Assembly (NCBI GenBank): GCA_014621425.1
Contig: JAANBB010000090.1
Coordinates: 50,304-114,303, forward strand
DNA length: 64,000 nucleotides
Origin: Cylindrodendrum hubeiense
Lineage: Eukaryota; Ascomycota; Sordariomycetes; Hypocreales; Nectriaceae
Reading direction: 5' to 3'
Each line of letters starts with the position of its first letter. Position 1 is the first letter of the stretch. A program made the position numbers and the translations under genes. The notes under the pieces are model-generated. The model did not search any database and was not told the DNA's origin. It worked only from the letters and a program-made list of their open reading frames with translations. Shown here piece by piece: positions 22,673 through 35,399 of this stretch.

Positions 22673-25600
22673 TCACTCCACAACCCATCCCTTGCCAGGG
22701 ACCTTCTTCTGCTTCACCTTCTTGGCTGGCAAGGGCCATCCCTGACCACCCGTGCTCTCAGCTCTCAGATACGGTACGACGAAGCATTCTCTCACTGTCA
22801 TCCCATCGACTCCCGTGGTCGACTTCAACTCCTTGATTGGCTTGCCGTAGGTAATCAGCGGTGTGCCCTTGGCCAGACCAGCCAGTTGACCGCCGGTTAC
22901 ATCGGTGAGAGCGTGCATTCTCGTCTTGGGACGCTTGGTGGTGTCAATCGACTGGGTGGCTCGCTGGAGGTAAGAGTAGACGATGTACTCGGGGCACTCC
23001 TGGATGCTGCGGTGGGCAAGCGGTGATGAGGGATGAATGTAAACCGCAACATCACTCTCCGAATCTTGGCTATTGTGGATAGGAATGAGAGGAATGTACG
23101 GAACGTCGATCGCCCGTTTGGGCTTGCGGAAGTGCTCAGGAGGGTTCGGCGTCAGATCTGCTCGGATGGCGACCTGGTCAATGAAGCCTGCGGCAACCAT
23201 CTGCTTCAGGGCGGCGACCTGCTTGGGCAGCGGGGGATCCAGCTTCTCCTGGTACTTCAAGTTGGCAAACGCAGAAATGTTGGCGCGTAGGAGCTCGGTG
23301 ATCTGCTTGCGCAGCTGCTGAATCTCCTTGAGAACCTTGTATCGCACAAAGTGGCTCTCGCACCACTGCTCCGTTGGCTCGTGCGCGAACTCACCCACGA
23401 CCTGGAGGAGCTTGATGGCGTCGGACCGGTCGTCGAGGTAGCAGAAGTTCTTCTGGACTTCGTTGTACATCTTGCGCACGTTGGCCTGGTGGTCCTCGGC
23501 CAAGATGTCTGCGTGGGTGCGGTAGGTACCCTCCTCCCTGGCGGCGAGAGTTGGGATTGCCTGGTTCTCAGGGATGAAAACCTCGGCGGCGGATAGGCCA
23601 GCCACGAGAGCGATCGTGTAGGGGAGGCAGTCGTGGAGATGGCCAACCAACAAGATGCGTGCGAATCTAGGCGACAAGGGGAATACTGACATGGTTGTAC
23701 CAATCTGGGTAACCTGTCCAGTAGACGAAAGGGCAGAGAGATATGTGAGAAGCTTCTCTGACTTGGCAAGGGCCCGTCGATCCGGAGGCGTGGGGAAGGG
23801 GAAGTTGACGACGTGTTGGAGGTTCATCGCCTTCAGCTGCAGAACGACGCCCTCGATGGGCATCCTGAGAAGCTCCGGGTCCGTAAAGGACGGGAAGTCT
23901 CGCTCATACACTGCTGAGGAGTACAGCCTGTAGCAGTGACCAGGCCCTGTTCGACCGGCACGACCAGATCGCTGGTTCGCACTGGCCTTGCTGATCCAGC
24001 CAATGTCGTAGCTCTGGACGCCGCTGACTCGGTCGTATTGCCTTTCCTTTGACCGTCCGCAGTCAACCACGTAACGGATGCCGGGGATGGTCAAACTAGT
24101 CTCAGCGACGTTGGTTGCCAAGATGACCTGTCGGGTACCCTCAGGCGCGGGCTCAAAGACTCGCATCTGCTCTCGAGTTGGCAAGAGAGAGTACAGAGGC
24201 AGCACTCGCATCTTGAGCGGCGCAATTTCCTGATCCTCCTCGATCTGGAATTCGTCCTCATCCTCTTCATCGTCATCAGAGGGGAGATCATCAAAGTCAT
24301 CTCCTCCTCTGTTGTCGTCGACATCACCAAACTCAATGTCTTCCACCTCAATAGGCGCCTCACTCGCTGAAATGTGGACCTTGAGTGCTTCAGCGGTCTT
24401 CGGGCCGCCAAAAGACTCCTTCAGCCGCTTGCTGAGCTCCAGGATTTCATTGCGTCCAGTCAAGAAAACAAGAATATCACCAGGGGGCAGCTTCTTGTGG
24501 CCGCGGCTAATCTTGCGGAAAGCCTCCTCAACATAGTCGTGGTGAGTCCGGCGAGAGAAATGCATAGTGACAGGATGCTGTCGACCCTCGACCTCGATCA
24601 CAGGTGGCGGGGTCGCAAAGAGGGTGGGGTTCATGGTCAGATCCTCTATCCTCAGCGTAGCGGACATGATGACCAGCTTCAGGGGCTTGACCTTGGGGTC
24701 CTCCGCGGCGAGCTCAGCGCGCAACTTGATAACTCTGCTGAGCATACCAACGAGAATATCCGTGTTGACGCTTCTCTCGTGAGCCTCATCGATGACAATG
24801 GCCGAGTACTTGCGGAGCGTGATATCCTGAGCAATCTCTCGGAGCAGGACACCATCGGTCATGAACTTGATGGCAGTCTTCGGATCAACTGTGCCCTCGA
24901 ATCGAATCTGGTAGGCCACAACGTCGGAGTGGTCTCCCAACTCCTCCGAGACACGCTTCGACATACTGACGGCGGCGACTCGACGCGGCTGCGTGATGCC
25001 GACCAGGCCGGGCGTAGGCGAGTTTGGCGCACCATATCCGGCCTCGTAAAGGAACTGGGGGATCTGTGTGGTCTTTCCGGAACCAGTTGAACCGCAAATG
25101 ACGACAATATCATGGCTGTGAATCGCCTCCATGATTCGTTGTTCCTCGGAGACGACGGGAAGCCTGAGACGGGCCTCTTGGACCTCAAGGGTTCGGGTGA
25201 CGTTCACGGCGTAGACCTTTCGGTTGGTGTTCTCAGTTGGCTGCAGTTCCCTGGGCAACGGGTCTGACTCCGGAGCTCTGGGGACGAAGCTTTCGGGTTG
25301 GGGGATGACCATGTTTGAGGTTGTTGGTTCCGCAGGATCGTAGCCAAGGGCTTCGTTGCGTTGTTGATTCGCCCATGCCTTGAACGAGGAAGATCTCTCT
25401 GCCTTACCCTCCTCGGTCATTTCCTCGTCAGAGTCCTCCTCATCGGAGTCTTCTTCAGAGCTGTCCTCGTCATCCTCCGCCTCATCCTCCTCCTTGCTCT
25501 CATCGTCGTCGTCGCTTTCCTTGGATTCGCCATCAGCTCCATCGTCGCTGAAGCCATTCCACTGGTCTGATTCCTCGTCGCTGTCCTCGTCGCTGTCCTC

Positions 25601-26278
25601 TGACTCTTCGGATGGCGGGGCCGCAACCTTGGCGAGTGAAATCTTGGACTTGACACCACCTCGCTTCTGTCGCTTCTGAATGACCGGCCGTCCATCGTCG
25701 CCGAGGTCGAGGGGTCGCTTTAGGCCTGAACCGATGGAGGCTGCCGTGGATTTGGCCTCCGCTAGAGCCTCAGCAGCTTTTGAAGCCGCCTTGTCGAATT
25801 CTGTGTCGCTCTCGCTCTGGTCATCGCTCTCATCGTCCTCCACGGCCTCGCGCCGCTTCTCATATAGCAGCGCGTCCCTGTCGGCACCTCCCTCCAATCC
25901 TGCCTTCTCCTCCCTCATCGCCCTGCTCATCGCCTGCTTCTTCGTCTCGCGGCCCTGTCCCATTGATCGAGTACTCGAGAACAGGCTGGTGTCAACCTTG
26001 CGCTCGGCCAGCTTGGCCAGCAGCTCTCGGTTCTCGTCTTTACGGAGCTTGCCCTCAATGTACTTCTCCAGACGCTTCGCCTTCTTGCCGCTCATCTTGG
26101 TGCCCTCCTGGAGAAGCTCCCTCTTCAACTGGGCCTTCTTCTCCTCGTGGATGAGCTTCTGCTCAGGGAGCAGCTCCTCTGCGTTTGTGTCCTCGACGGC
26201 CTCATGGCGAGCACTGTCTTTTGCTCGTTCGCGAGCTAGCACCTTGTGCTTTCGCTGACGGGGGGTATACTTGGCCAT
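22673..26278 (-). CDS. DHR1: DEAH-box RNA helicase Dhr1/Ecm16 (DHX37 type)
   Basis: This nucleolar helicase dismantles the U3 snoRNA-pre-18S duplex during small-subunit biogenesis. The single exon encodes 1201 aa. The N-terminus MAKYTPRQRKHKVLARERAK is basic, followed by acidic Asp/Glu/Ser tracts (about 230-290). Helicase motif I is GSTGSGKTTQ (near 395), motif II DEAH (near 496), and SAT follows. An acidic insertion (EFGDVDDNRGGDDFDDLP and beyond) splits the two RecA domains, as in Dhr1 orthologues. Motif VI is QRSGRAGRTGPGHCYRLY. HA2 and OB-fold regions follow. The C-terminus ends PGKGWVVE. The gene is divergent from PAC3 across about 300 bp. Confidence 0.96.
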   Translation of the reverse strand: MAKYTPRQRKHKVLARERAKDSARHEAVEDTNAEELLPEQKLIHEEKKAQLKRELLQEGTKMSGKKAKRLEKYIEGKLRKDENRELLAKLAERKVDTSLFSSTRSMGQGRETKKQAMSRAMREEKAGLEGGADRDALLYEKRREAVEDDESDDQSESDTEFDKAASKAAEALAEAKSTAASIGSGLKRPLDLGDDGRPVIQKRQKRGGVKSKISLAKVAAPPSEESEDSDEDSDEESDQWNGFSDDGADGESKESDDDDESKEEDEAEDDEDSSEEDSDEEDSDEEMTEEGKAERSSSFKAWANQQRNEALGYDPAEPTTSNMVIPQPESFVPRAPESDPLPRELQPTENTNRKVYAVNVTRTLEVQEARLRLPVVSEEQRIMEAIHSHDIVVICGSTGSGKTTQIPQFLYEAGYGAPNSPTPGLVGITQPRRVAAVSMSKRVSEELGDHSDVVAYQIRFEGTVDPKTAIKFMTDGVLLREIAQDITLRKYSAIVIDEAHERSVNTDILVGMLSRVIKLRAELAAEDPKVKPLKLVIMSATLRIEDLTMNPTLFATPPPVIEVEGRQHPVTMHFSRRTHHDYVEEAFRKISRGHKKLPPGDILVFLTGRNEILELSKRLKESFGGPKTAEALKVHISASEAPIEVEDIEFGDVDDNRGGDDFDDLPSDDDEEDEDEFQIEEDQEIAPLKMRVLPLYSLLPTREQMRVFEPAPEGTRQVILATNVAETSLTIPGIRYVVDCGRSKERQYDRVSGVQSYDIGWISKASANQRSGRAGRTGPGHCYRLYSSAVYERDFPSFTDPELLRMPIEGVVLQLKAMNLQHVVNFPFPTPPDRRALAKSEKLLTYLSALSSTGQVTQIGTTMSVFPLSPRFARILLVGHLHDCLPYTIALVAGLSAAEVFIPENQAIPTLAAREEGTYRTHADILAEDHQANVRKMYNEVQKNFCYLDDRSDAIKLLQVVGEFAHEPTEQWCESHFVRYKVLKEIQQLRKQITELLRANISAFANLKYQEKLDPPLPKQVAALKQMVAAGFIDQVAIRADLTPNPPEHFRKPKRAIDVPYIPLIPIHNSQDSESDVAVYIHPSSPLAHRSIQECPEYIVYSYLQRATQSIDTTKRPKTRMHALTDVTGGQLAGLAKGTPLITYGKPIKELKSTTGVDGMTVRECFVVPYLRAESTGGQGWPLPAKKVKQKKVPGKGWVVE

Positions 26279-26576
26279 TTTGGGTGGCTCTGTATGTTGG
26301 AATTGACTTGACCCCTTGAATTTTCAACGAGGCGACCAGCACGTCGCAAGTTCGTTGATATGAAAGTTGGTGGCCATGGGTTCATGAAATTTTGGGATTG
26401 AGCCGTATTGCCTCCCGCCACCGCCAGAATCTCCAGCCACTTCGAGCCTAGTGCGGGGTGGTGGGGCTGGTCGCAACTCCACTCGCATCTCATCGCCTCC
26501 GCCGTTGGCATCTGGAAGCCTCCTTCGACTCAGCTAGGGAAACGAAACCGAGATCAAAGAGCGTCTCATTATCAAT

Positions 26577-27074
26577 ATGCAATCCAACGAAATTAGAGAA
26601 GAGGGCTTCCCTGCCCCAACCCGGGAAGCCTCCGGGCTCGTCAACGGAGTCGCTACTGAAGTTACTTCAACCAGCTTCTCCGATAAGATCCTCGTCACCA
26701 TCTCCCAAGAAGGCCGTCTCTCTCAATGGGTATGGACACATGGCTTTCACCCTATGAAACACTCTTGCTAATACTGTAATCAGATTCAAGTTCCCTTAAC
26801 AGGCTCCTCCGGCGGCATGGTGGAGATGGCTCTGCCCAGCATGAGCAAGGGCCTTCTCTCCTCAACGCACCTGACCCCAAAGACACTGCTGGGAGGCGGC
26901 GGCGACGAGCGTGAGACCGTTGGACAACTGTACGCATCGCAACTTGCGAGCCACTTGTCGTTGAGGTCTTCTGACGATCGCCGAACACTGGTTTTGGGAC
27001 TGGGACTAGCCAAGATCGATACCGAGCGAGAGGCATTCTTCGACCTGCTGGAACTCGCGCAGAAGGTCCTGTGA
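26577..27074 (+). CDS. Proteasome assembly chaperone 3-like protein
   Basis: The Pba3/PAC3 family helps build the alpha ring of the 20S proteasome. Exon 1 is 26577-26729, then a 54-nt intron (26730-26783, donor GTATGG, acceptor ATCAG), then exon 2 26784-27074; 147 aa. The sequence shows the alternating strands of the fold: FSDKILVTISQEGRLSQW, then IQVPLTGSSGG, then RTLVLGLGLAKIDTEREAF. The assignment rests on pattern and length, since the family diverges quickly. The gene is convergent with the calcineurin gene. Confidence 0.78.
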
Positions 27075-27876
27075 ACAAGAGACTGAGATCTTGGGCTGCA
27101 GCATCTCATATGGCCTTCCTTATTCAATGGGGATTGGGAGCTGGGCGAGTTTCTACAGGCAAAGCGAACGCTTCAGTGAGGCGGGTAGTCTCGGCACTGT
27201 CTTACTGGCCCCGTTATGATGCACAACTGGTGCGGTCCTGCGATTACAGCGGGGAGCCCAACTTCATGCTGGAAACACAATAACAGCCTTATGTCGCCGA
27301 GGCCATTCGGACTTGTCAGGAAAGCTGGTCGGCTAGGTTGGACGGCTAGGTTGGATGGCCAAGGGCAGTTCCGGTCACTGGGTAGTACAACACGAGGCTA
27401 TCGCAGCTTGTTACCTCAGGCTTAAGCGAACGTCTTTAGCGACCAACCCCTGTCAAAGCAGGACTCTTATGTATTCTCCCTGTGCGAATTCTAGCCGAGA
27501 CGCAGGACATCAAGCAAATCACAGTACAAATGCAACAGCGAGGCTCCAATAATGTTCATGTATTCATTAAGGTGCATCGCCGACTGCGAACTGTGAGTGT
27601 TCTGGCGGCTTCTAGACAAGTGTCCAACGCTGTCTGCAGTTTCTAGCGCCCAAGCGTCACCATTCATCATCCACCTCAATTTTGCACCCTGTTTCCGGGT
27701 ATCGAGCCATGGCCCTGGCCTGGCAGTGGCCTGGGACTCGGCCCTTACAATGAAAGAGATAAAATGACAACCTCAAGCAACACAAGCCATGCGTCATTGA
27801 TTCCAATCAATGGAGCCATCCACTTCCATTCCTCTACGTTAATATCAAACCGTAGATGCTACTATACAGCCATGTT
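27075..27876. other. Convergent 3' interval, 0.8 kb
   Basis: No coding-like frame. At 27330-27356 a 13-nt unit resembling GGCTAGGTTGGAC is present twice in tandem. The rest is unremarkable. Confidence 0.45.
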
Positions 27877-29899
27877 TCATGACGATGGTGTGGTTCGAGT
27901 CTTGCGATCCCTGTGCGTCAAAGTCAGTACGGCGATTCGCAAAATAGACAGAAGCGAGAGGAGAACTTACGTGCTAAGCCTCCTGGACAATTGTTGCAAC
28001 TTGGTGTCGTTGTTGGCGTCCTCCGCAGCCTTCGCCAGCGCAACCTGTCGCTCCTCCGACTGGTGCTTGACCACCTCATCGTGGCTAGGGGGGAGCCTCT
28101 CGTTCTGGATATCAACCTTACGGGCATCCTCAAAGTTGTGGATGGCGTTCTTCAAACCCTCAGCGCCCAGCATAAGGGTACCGGCGGGCAGCCTGCCACC
28201 GGAGACCGTCTTGAGCTCAGACACCTTCTCCGACTCCTCGCGCAGAACCTGGAACACTCGGGACAGTCGGCCAATGGCGAGAATCTTGTTCTTGATTGCC
28301 CGTCTCTTAAACTCGATCGAGTCAGGATCCATGTTTGGGCTCGAAACCGAAGTAGGCGAGACAGGGCCGGGCGAGGACGCCGACGGAGTCTCCTCCTTGA
28401 GCTCCTCCTCAGAGCACGTGCTCAGAATGGCGATGAGCATGTCGGTGATCTTCTCGCCGACGAAAGGCAGCGACCAAGTGAAGACATCCATAAAGTTGGG
28501 GAGCCAGTAGGGGTGAGGAGTGCAGTTGAACTGTCGGATGTTCATGACGTTGTTCTCGTACTTGAGAACGGCGGCCTTGTTGTTGTAGACATCGAGGTAG
28601 TTGGGAGCGGAGAAGATAGTCATGACACTGGGGAAGCCGGTGGTTCGGGTCTTGCGATACATTCTGTAGCCGGCATCTTGGGCCTCGTGGGCTCGGATAA
28701 TCGAGAGCAGGTTGTTCTTCTCGAGGAAAGCGCAAGCAGCGGGGTAAGAGAAGAAGTATGAGCAACCTCGGACGTGGTTGTGGAGGAAGTAGTCGCTGGT
28801 CTTTTCCTGGCCAAAGTCCTCGAGAGGGTCAGCCCAGAGGATGTCGCACATGATGCCCTGGGTGGGGGGTTCTCGGAAACGATCAATCTAAGCACATGTC
28901 AGTTGAATTCAGCCATGAGGAAGCGCAACGGGGGTTAGGGACGCACGCTTCGCAGGTCATCGAGGGTGTGCAGCTCGGGGCTCAGGCCTCCGTGGATGCA
29001 GAGGAACTGCTTGTTCATGACGGCGGCCAGGGGCAGGGAGCAGAAGGAATCCATGCAGGCGTCATAAATGGTCTCGGAGTACTTGTGCTTGCACTCGAGC
29101 TTGAAGGTGAAGTAGTCGGTCAAGTGGCGACACTCGTGGTTTCCTCGCAGCAGCCACAGCGACTGGGGGTAGTGGATCTTGAGGCACCAAAGGTAGAGGA
29201 CGCACTCAATACTGAAGTAGCCACGGTCGACGTAGTCGCCGAGGAAGAGGTATCGGGTCTCGGCGGGGTCGCCACCGACCTCGAAGAGCTTCATCAAGTC
29301 GTAGTACTGGCCGTGGACATCACCGCAAACGGTGATGGGGGCGTCCATCTCCAGAAGGTTGGGCTCGGCGCGCAGGATCTCAGTTCCCTTGTTGAGGATC
29401 CATAGGGCCTGCTCCTCAGTGAGACGACCCTCGCGATAGAAGTGCTGCTTGAGGAAATTGATATCGGGCTTGGTGTGGGTATCGTCCTCGAAGAATTGCT
29501 CGTCGGTGGGCTTGAACATGGCGGGGGCTTGGACATCTAGATAGGCGAGAAAGCGGTGGAGTCAGCCAAGATGAATTCCATTTTTGTCGAGACAGCATCA
29601 CCATCCTTCCAAGGGCGGGAAACATGCCGGGACGGCGATTACGGGCGAGTTGTGGGCAAATTTAAGATATATCTTGGTGGTGATGGTGGGGTCCAAGCGA
29701 CGATGGAGGGGGTATCTCACGCACCTTTGCACACGCGCTCCGCGGTGTTGACCTGGGTGCCATCTTCCATGGTATGAATGGTGAAGTCGATCTCGGGGAC
29801 GGGCTTCTTCTCTTGAATCGCACGGATGGCGTTGTCGACCTGGGCATTGCGACGGTCGTCGACCGAGGGCGGAGAGTTGGCTTCGCCGTCGGTGTCCAT
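27877..29899 (-). CDS. CNA1: Calcineurin A, catalytic subunit of Ca2+/calmodulin-dependent protein phosphatase 2B
   Basis: Four exons: 29725-29899, 28947-29536, 27971-28887 and 27877-27910, with introns of 188, 59 and 60 nt; 571 aa. Metal-site motifs GDVHGQ (130-135), GDYVDRG (158-164) and GNHE (190-193) are intact. The calcineurin B-binding helix, the calmodulin-binding segment ([20 protein letters not shown]) and the autoinhibitory region ([20 protein letters not shown]) follow. The phosphatase dephosphorylates transcription factors such as Crz1 in stress and morphogenesis. The first intron is long for this genome. The last exon encodes only [10 protein letters not shown]. If the final intron is retained the protein stops at once after LSRRLST. 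The gene is convergent with PAC3 and preceded by a pyrimidine-rich leader. Confidence 0.98.
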
Positions 29900-31537
29900 G
29901 GTGGGTGGTTAAGGCGTGGGTTAGGGGGTTACTGGTAGGAGAAGGACGAGGCGATGGCCGAGCCGGCGGCGGTGAGACAGCGGGAGCAGCTGCGTCGGGC
30001 GGTCGTCGCGGGGCCTCGAAAGGAGGAGGGATGCGATGGGCAGCGACGGGGCACGGCGGGCGACGGACGCAGGAGGCAGCGCGAGGCGGAGGGGAGGAGA
30101 AGGGAACGGGTTGTGCAGAGAGGATGTTGCAAGATAGGGCTGACAAGGAGAGAGGAAGTTGGGGCGTTGGCTTTGGGCGACGGTGAGAGCGAGCAAGCGG
30201 GCTACGGGCCACGGGCAGCGGGCGGGCTGGCTGGGAGCAGAATGGCGGGAGCTTGACGAGGAGTGGCACAGGCGCGCGGTAGCATCGAGGGGGACCGGAG
30301 GTATCTTTTGCTTGGTAATTCACCGCGGCCTCGGCGGCGGAGTACCTCTCATGGCTACCGCCGGTACCTTGTCTGACTTGCGGAGGCTTGGGGTGCGCTC
30401 CTGGGGGTGCTCGCCCCGGCCCAATCAGGGGGCTGGTGATCCCCAGCTGTGGTTTTCCATTTCTTCCAACTCGCGTGTCCACCACGACCTCGCCGGGCCT
30501 TTTTTTTCCTTTGCCCACCAGATCCAATCCCGGGGACCGGCCTGCGGACGATGCTGGTGCTCGCTCTGCTGTGAGTGATACTCGGCGTCCCCTTTAGGAC
30601 CCAGCCACATGCCAGGCGCCGTGGTGGCCCGTCTGTCGGGTGCTGATATATTCACATCTCAAATAACCCCTCTTTTTCAAGCTTCCCGCCACCGTCCTCT
30701 CGCAGATGGGCATTCATTTCCTTCTCCATGTTTTATTCTGGAAACCCCCCGTGGGCCCCCCGTCCATGCTCTGTACCTACCGAAATAAGGTAGTACGGGA
30801 ATATCTCGTGTCCTGTGGGTGGTGCAGCGCTGCGCTGCTAGCTTCACTTATTAGGTGCCTCCTTTAATTCGGCCTTGGGTCTGACGGATGAGGGGCTCGT
30901 CTCGCTCGCTCTGCTGTGCGTTTGAGTTCCCTGGTGCCCCACGCAACACCAACACCAACCACGCCGGATGCTTGGCGCACCAAAGCCCAACGGGGTCCAG
31001 AACCAGAGACATCCGCCTGGAGTCCCGCAATCCTGGATGGAGCGGACTCGGTCAGCTTGTCACTGTCTCACACACGCGTACGCATCAATCATCCATTGTC
31101 CGTCATGGGGAGGGAGGCCGCCAGTCGTGGGCAGCCTGGTCTGGTCCGCTCCGTAATTAGGTTCTCATTCTCCGAGGAGTGCTGCCTGGCCGCCTTGTCG
31201 CCTTGCCGCTTTGCCGCCTTACGTATACTTTGTGCGGCTCACTATCGTCATGGATTCACCGATATGCCCGTGTCATGTGAATGTTCCAGTGTAACAATTT
31301 CTGGGTATCTGCGGAGTAGGTATGTACGGAGTACAGATTACAGACAGATGTACGATGTACAGCATTCTCGCCTGTGAATCCCCTGGGCACGTGCTCGTGC
31401 AAGTGTAGTAGGGGGTAGGCCCCGACTCCTCCAGCAAACTGTCCCATGCTGTTCGAACTGGGAAGATCTATGGTCGAGTAGTGAAGTCTAAGTCTAGCTA
31501 AGGCAAATCAAGGGGTAATTGTGCATCATTCATTTAC
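29900..31537. other. Gene-free interval, 1.6 kb, with calcineurin leader
   Basis: From 29900 to about 30260 the minus strand is pyrimidine-rich, which suits a long calcineurin 5' leader. A long Pro-rich minus frame here overlaps that leader and looks spurious. Around 31310-31360 are copies of GGAGTA and GTAC-rich motifs. No gene was recognised. Confidence 0.45.
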
Positions 31538-32606
<1,069 letters not shown>

Positions 32607-33694
32607 GATGACGATGTTGCGTATAGAGGAGTTGAGAGGTGTCGGCCGAGAATAGGACAAGAATAATAAAGAAGGCTTCTACGTCACACTTCTAGGGAAG
32701 ACGAATAAGGAGTTCGATTTCAGGGAGTAGTACGGATATCGCGGCGAATAGGTCTGATGAACCTCTAGGGAAGAGCCGCCATCAGGCACGCGACAACGAC
32801 CTTTATATACCCGAGCCCGGCTTACAGGGAGCTTCCCTCACTCCCCGCCGTTGGCTATCTACCTCGGTGCATCCTCTCACGACTCGGTTTGCGACATTTA
32901 TCGTGCGCCCTAGACAATCAGAGCCGTGCCTGATATCCCGCCCTGTTTCGTCTTTCTCAGCGTCGATGCACGACAGGTGTGGAGCCGGTGTAAGTTGCGA
33001 TGCGGACGGGAGTGGACTGCTTCCTCGCTCCACCGACTGGCGCACCTATCAGCTCGCCGCTGTCTTTGCGGACGTCATGATGGCGGGACCTGTTCCCATT
33101 GCTGAGCCTCTCTCACCGGCCTATCTGGTGGTTTGTGCTTTGTTAGGTAGGTAACAGGTTCCTGCAAGGATCCCCGTTCGGGGTCCCCCCTTCGTTCGGC
33201 CCCGCCAACTCAGGCGCCGCCAGGTTGCCCGCCCCCGCCGTTTTCGAGTTTGGCGAGCCTGTCGGAGACGCCCGAGCCGGCCGCCGCGCCCACATGTGCC
33301 CCTGATCTGGCCGTTTATAACCATGGACCTCGGTGTATCCCCCGTCAGTGGACGAAGCAGGAGCGTCGCGGCTTGGACTATGTCATAATTACATGCAGTA
33401 CTGTTAAGTAAGGTCGCAGGGAGTGGGCCCCTCCGCCCAGTTGGGAGATACGCGGTGTAGGAGGGGGTTCTTGAGTTCTCTCGTGTCTGTATTTTTAGTC
33501 TACCGTCGCGACTACGGCGGCTGCTGGGGGAAAATCGTTGGCTCGACCACCCAACCACAAAACATGCGGTTCGCTTCCAATCATGCCACCGAGAAAAGGC
33601 CGCCAAGGGCCTTGCGAACTGGCTGCGGCTTATTTTCATGGTTTCCCCTGCGGCTGAGAGATAAACGACCCCTTTTCCTCGGTAAAGAAGACCT
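32607..33694. other. Gene-free interval, 1.1 kb
   Basis: The left part is the SDR promoter with its TATA box. The right part is the 3' flank of the dioxygenase gene. A GC-rich hairpin lies at 33168-33186. A long minus frame at 33121-33639 is compositionally unlike a protein. Confidence 0.45.
32801..32809 (-). promoter_or_regulatory. TATA box of the SDR gene
   Basis: TATATAAAG on the minus strand lies about 195 nt upstream of the SDR start codon. A TATA box fits an inducible metabolic gene. Confidence 0.6.
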
Positions 33695-35399
33695 TCAAGG
33701 TGCCCGTGTTATAGCCGCCTCCTCCTCCTGATCCCGCGGCGGCGGTGTTCGCGACCTAAGGTTCAGGTTCCGTCCGATGACTGTCTCGTGCGGGAAGTTG
33801 GTTGCCTTGTAGCGGGACATGAAGTCGTCGCGGGGAACTGTTGGATATCAATGTGAGCTACGTGATGCGGCTATGCTCGGGTGCTGTTAGATGAGACTTA
33901 CTGTATGCCCCGCAGATGCGACGAATACCCTCGAAGGCGGCTCTCCCGTGAAGAACCCGCCAATTGTCAAATACTACAAAGACATCCAGTCAGAATTGCC
34001 TCTGACGGTTTAGGTGCATTCAGAAGACTTACCAACGATACGGCCTGGAGTTAGCTGAAACCAGTACTCGCTTGTCCGCCGCTTCAGAATGGAGTTCCAC
34101 TTTCGAGCCGCGCTGTACCACTTGTTCGCCTCAACCAGATTCAAGATGCCGCGATCGTCATTGTTCCAGCGAACTTTGGTCAGCACATCGCCGTCCTGCT
34201 CGATGACTGGGTAGGTCTGGTCCGGCACAATGGCAATGCCCTTGTTCCCGCTGGCGTGCCAAGGGATCCTGGTTGTTCGAAGGGTCTCGTACGCATCAGG
34301 GAACTCTTCTTTCAAAATGGTCGCTGCGTTGAAGCCGTCGACAAGCAGCGACTGGCCACCTGCGTCGTCGGTCGGCTTCGCATTGGGAGGCGCCTTGTGA
34401 GAGAGCAGGTGGAAAGCCTGAAGGCCAGCGGGCTCGGTAAAGTATGTAGTGTCGGTGTGGGCTGGAAGGGCGAGGTTGGTGTAGGCAGTGTCAGCCAGAG
34501 CCAGGTCGGGGATAAAGTCGTAGAATCCTCCGTAGTGAGTCGTTCGAATAGGGCCAATCTTTTCTAGAACCGCCTCGGTGGCTTCCGGGGTTGGCGGTGT
34601 GTTGACGATGAAGCTAAAGCCATGAACTCGCTACTAAGGTGAGCGATGTCTCTTGTTTTTTTAGAGTATACGGTGTCTTACAATGTTCTTGGTGAGGTTG
34701 GCCATTCCCGTCTCGTCAGATTCGCTCATGACGGCATCAAAGGGGACCTCGGGAGGCGAAGACTCGATGCTGGAGTTCCACAGAGACCGGGCACTTGACT
34801 GTTAGTGCTTGGGCACGCAACGTTTGAAACGGTAGAGCGCAACTTACTGGTCTTGCCCAAACTGTTCAACATATCCGCCGTCAAACGTGCTCTCCAGCCA
34901 TGACCAGGGGTGTCGGCTCTTGTGGGAATCAGACCCTGTCGCATGTTTAGTCTCACATCAGAACTTTGGTTTTATGAGAAAATACATTGAACTTCAAGGT
35001 GTTCTTCGGTTTTTGCGAAGCTAATCGGGTGGATGTCTTCCGGCAACTACTCGATTGGAGTGAGCACGTCACGTCACTAACACTGGCGGTGACCAAGTAC
35101 CTGAAAGGTGTCAAAGTTGCGCTGCCTGGTGTCCTGATTGACACATTGAGTGCACTGGCAATTATCCCTGTTCAGGAGGTTGAGTATTTCGTGTAAGCAA
35201 TCGATTGGAGAGAGCGTGGGCTTACCGGAGCCAGAGATTAGGGCTGTGATGGAGGGTCGTCTCAGCAATGCATGCAAAGCCACCTAAAGTTGAGATTGTG
35301 ACTTACAAGGTCCGGTGAGCTGGCCGCCCCTCTTGGCTTTTGCCAAGACTGATTTGGGGGCCAGGAGCGAGCACAACGGTTCTCTCGGAGGAAAGCCAT
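33695..35399 (-). CDS. Epsilon-N-trimethyllysine dioxygenase-like (TauD/gamma-butyrobetaine hydroxylase family)
   Basis: Nine exons by splice reading: 35307-35399, 35226-35260, 35101-35167, 34986-35046, 34848-34935, 34682-34793, 34033-34630, 33902-33973, 33695-33837; 422 aa in one consistent frame. The N-terminal zinc motif WLRDNCQCTQC (Cys46, Cys48, Cys51) is followed by the Fe(II)/2-oxoglutarate domain: HTD at 210-212 and the distal His360 in WRVLHGR. The sequence RRICGAYIPRDDFMSR is the usual end of trimethyllysine hydroxylases, the first enzyme of carnitine synthesis. The first exon is uncertain: the 46-nt first intron is very short, and the N-terminal 40 residues match nothing I know. 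The exon starting at 34793 needs an unusual AAG acceptor. Gamma-butyrobetaine dioxygenase is the alternative. Confidence 0.82.

Noticed and set aside
24374..25090. 238-codon plus frame inside DHR1
   Set aside because: It is antisense to the helicase core, whose motifs are intact on the other strand.
29598..30527. 309-codon minus frame, Pro/Ser/Arg-rich
   Set aside because: It overlaps calcineurin exon 1 in another frame and the pyrimidine-rich leader; the composition reflects C/T-rich DNA rather than a protein.
33168..33186. GC-rich hairpin (GGATCCCC facing GGGGTCC)
   Set aside because: A short stem with one bulge and no T-tract, in eukaryotic intergenic DNA; nothing ties it to a function.
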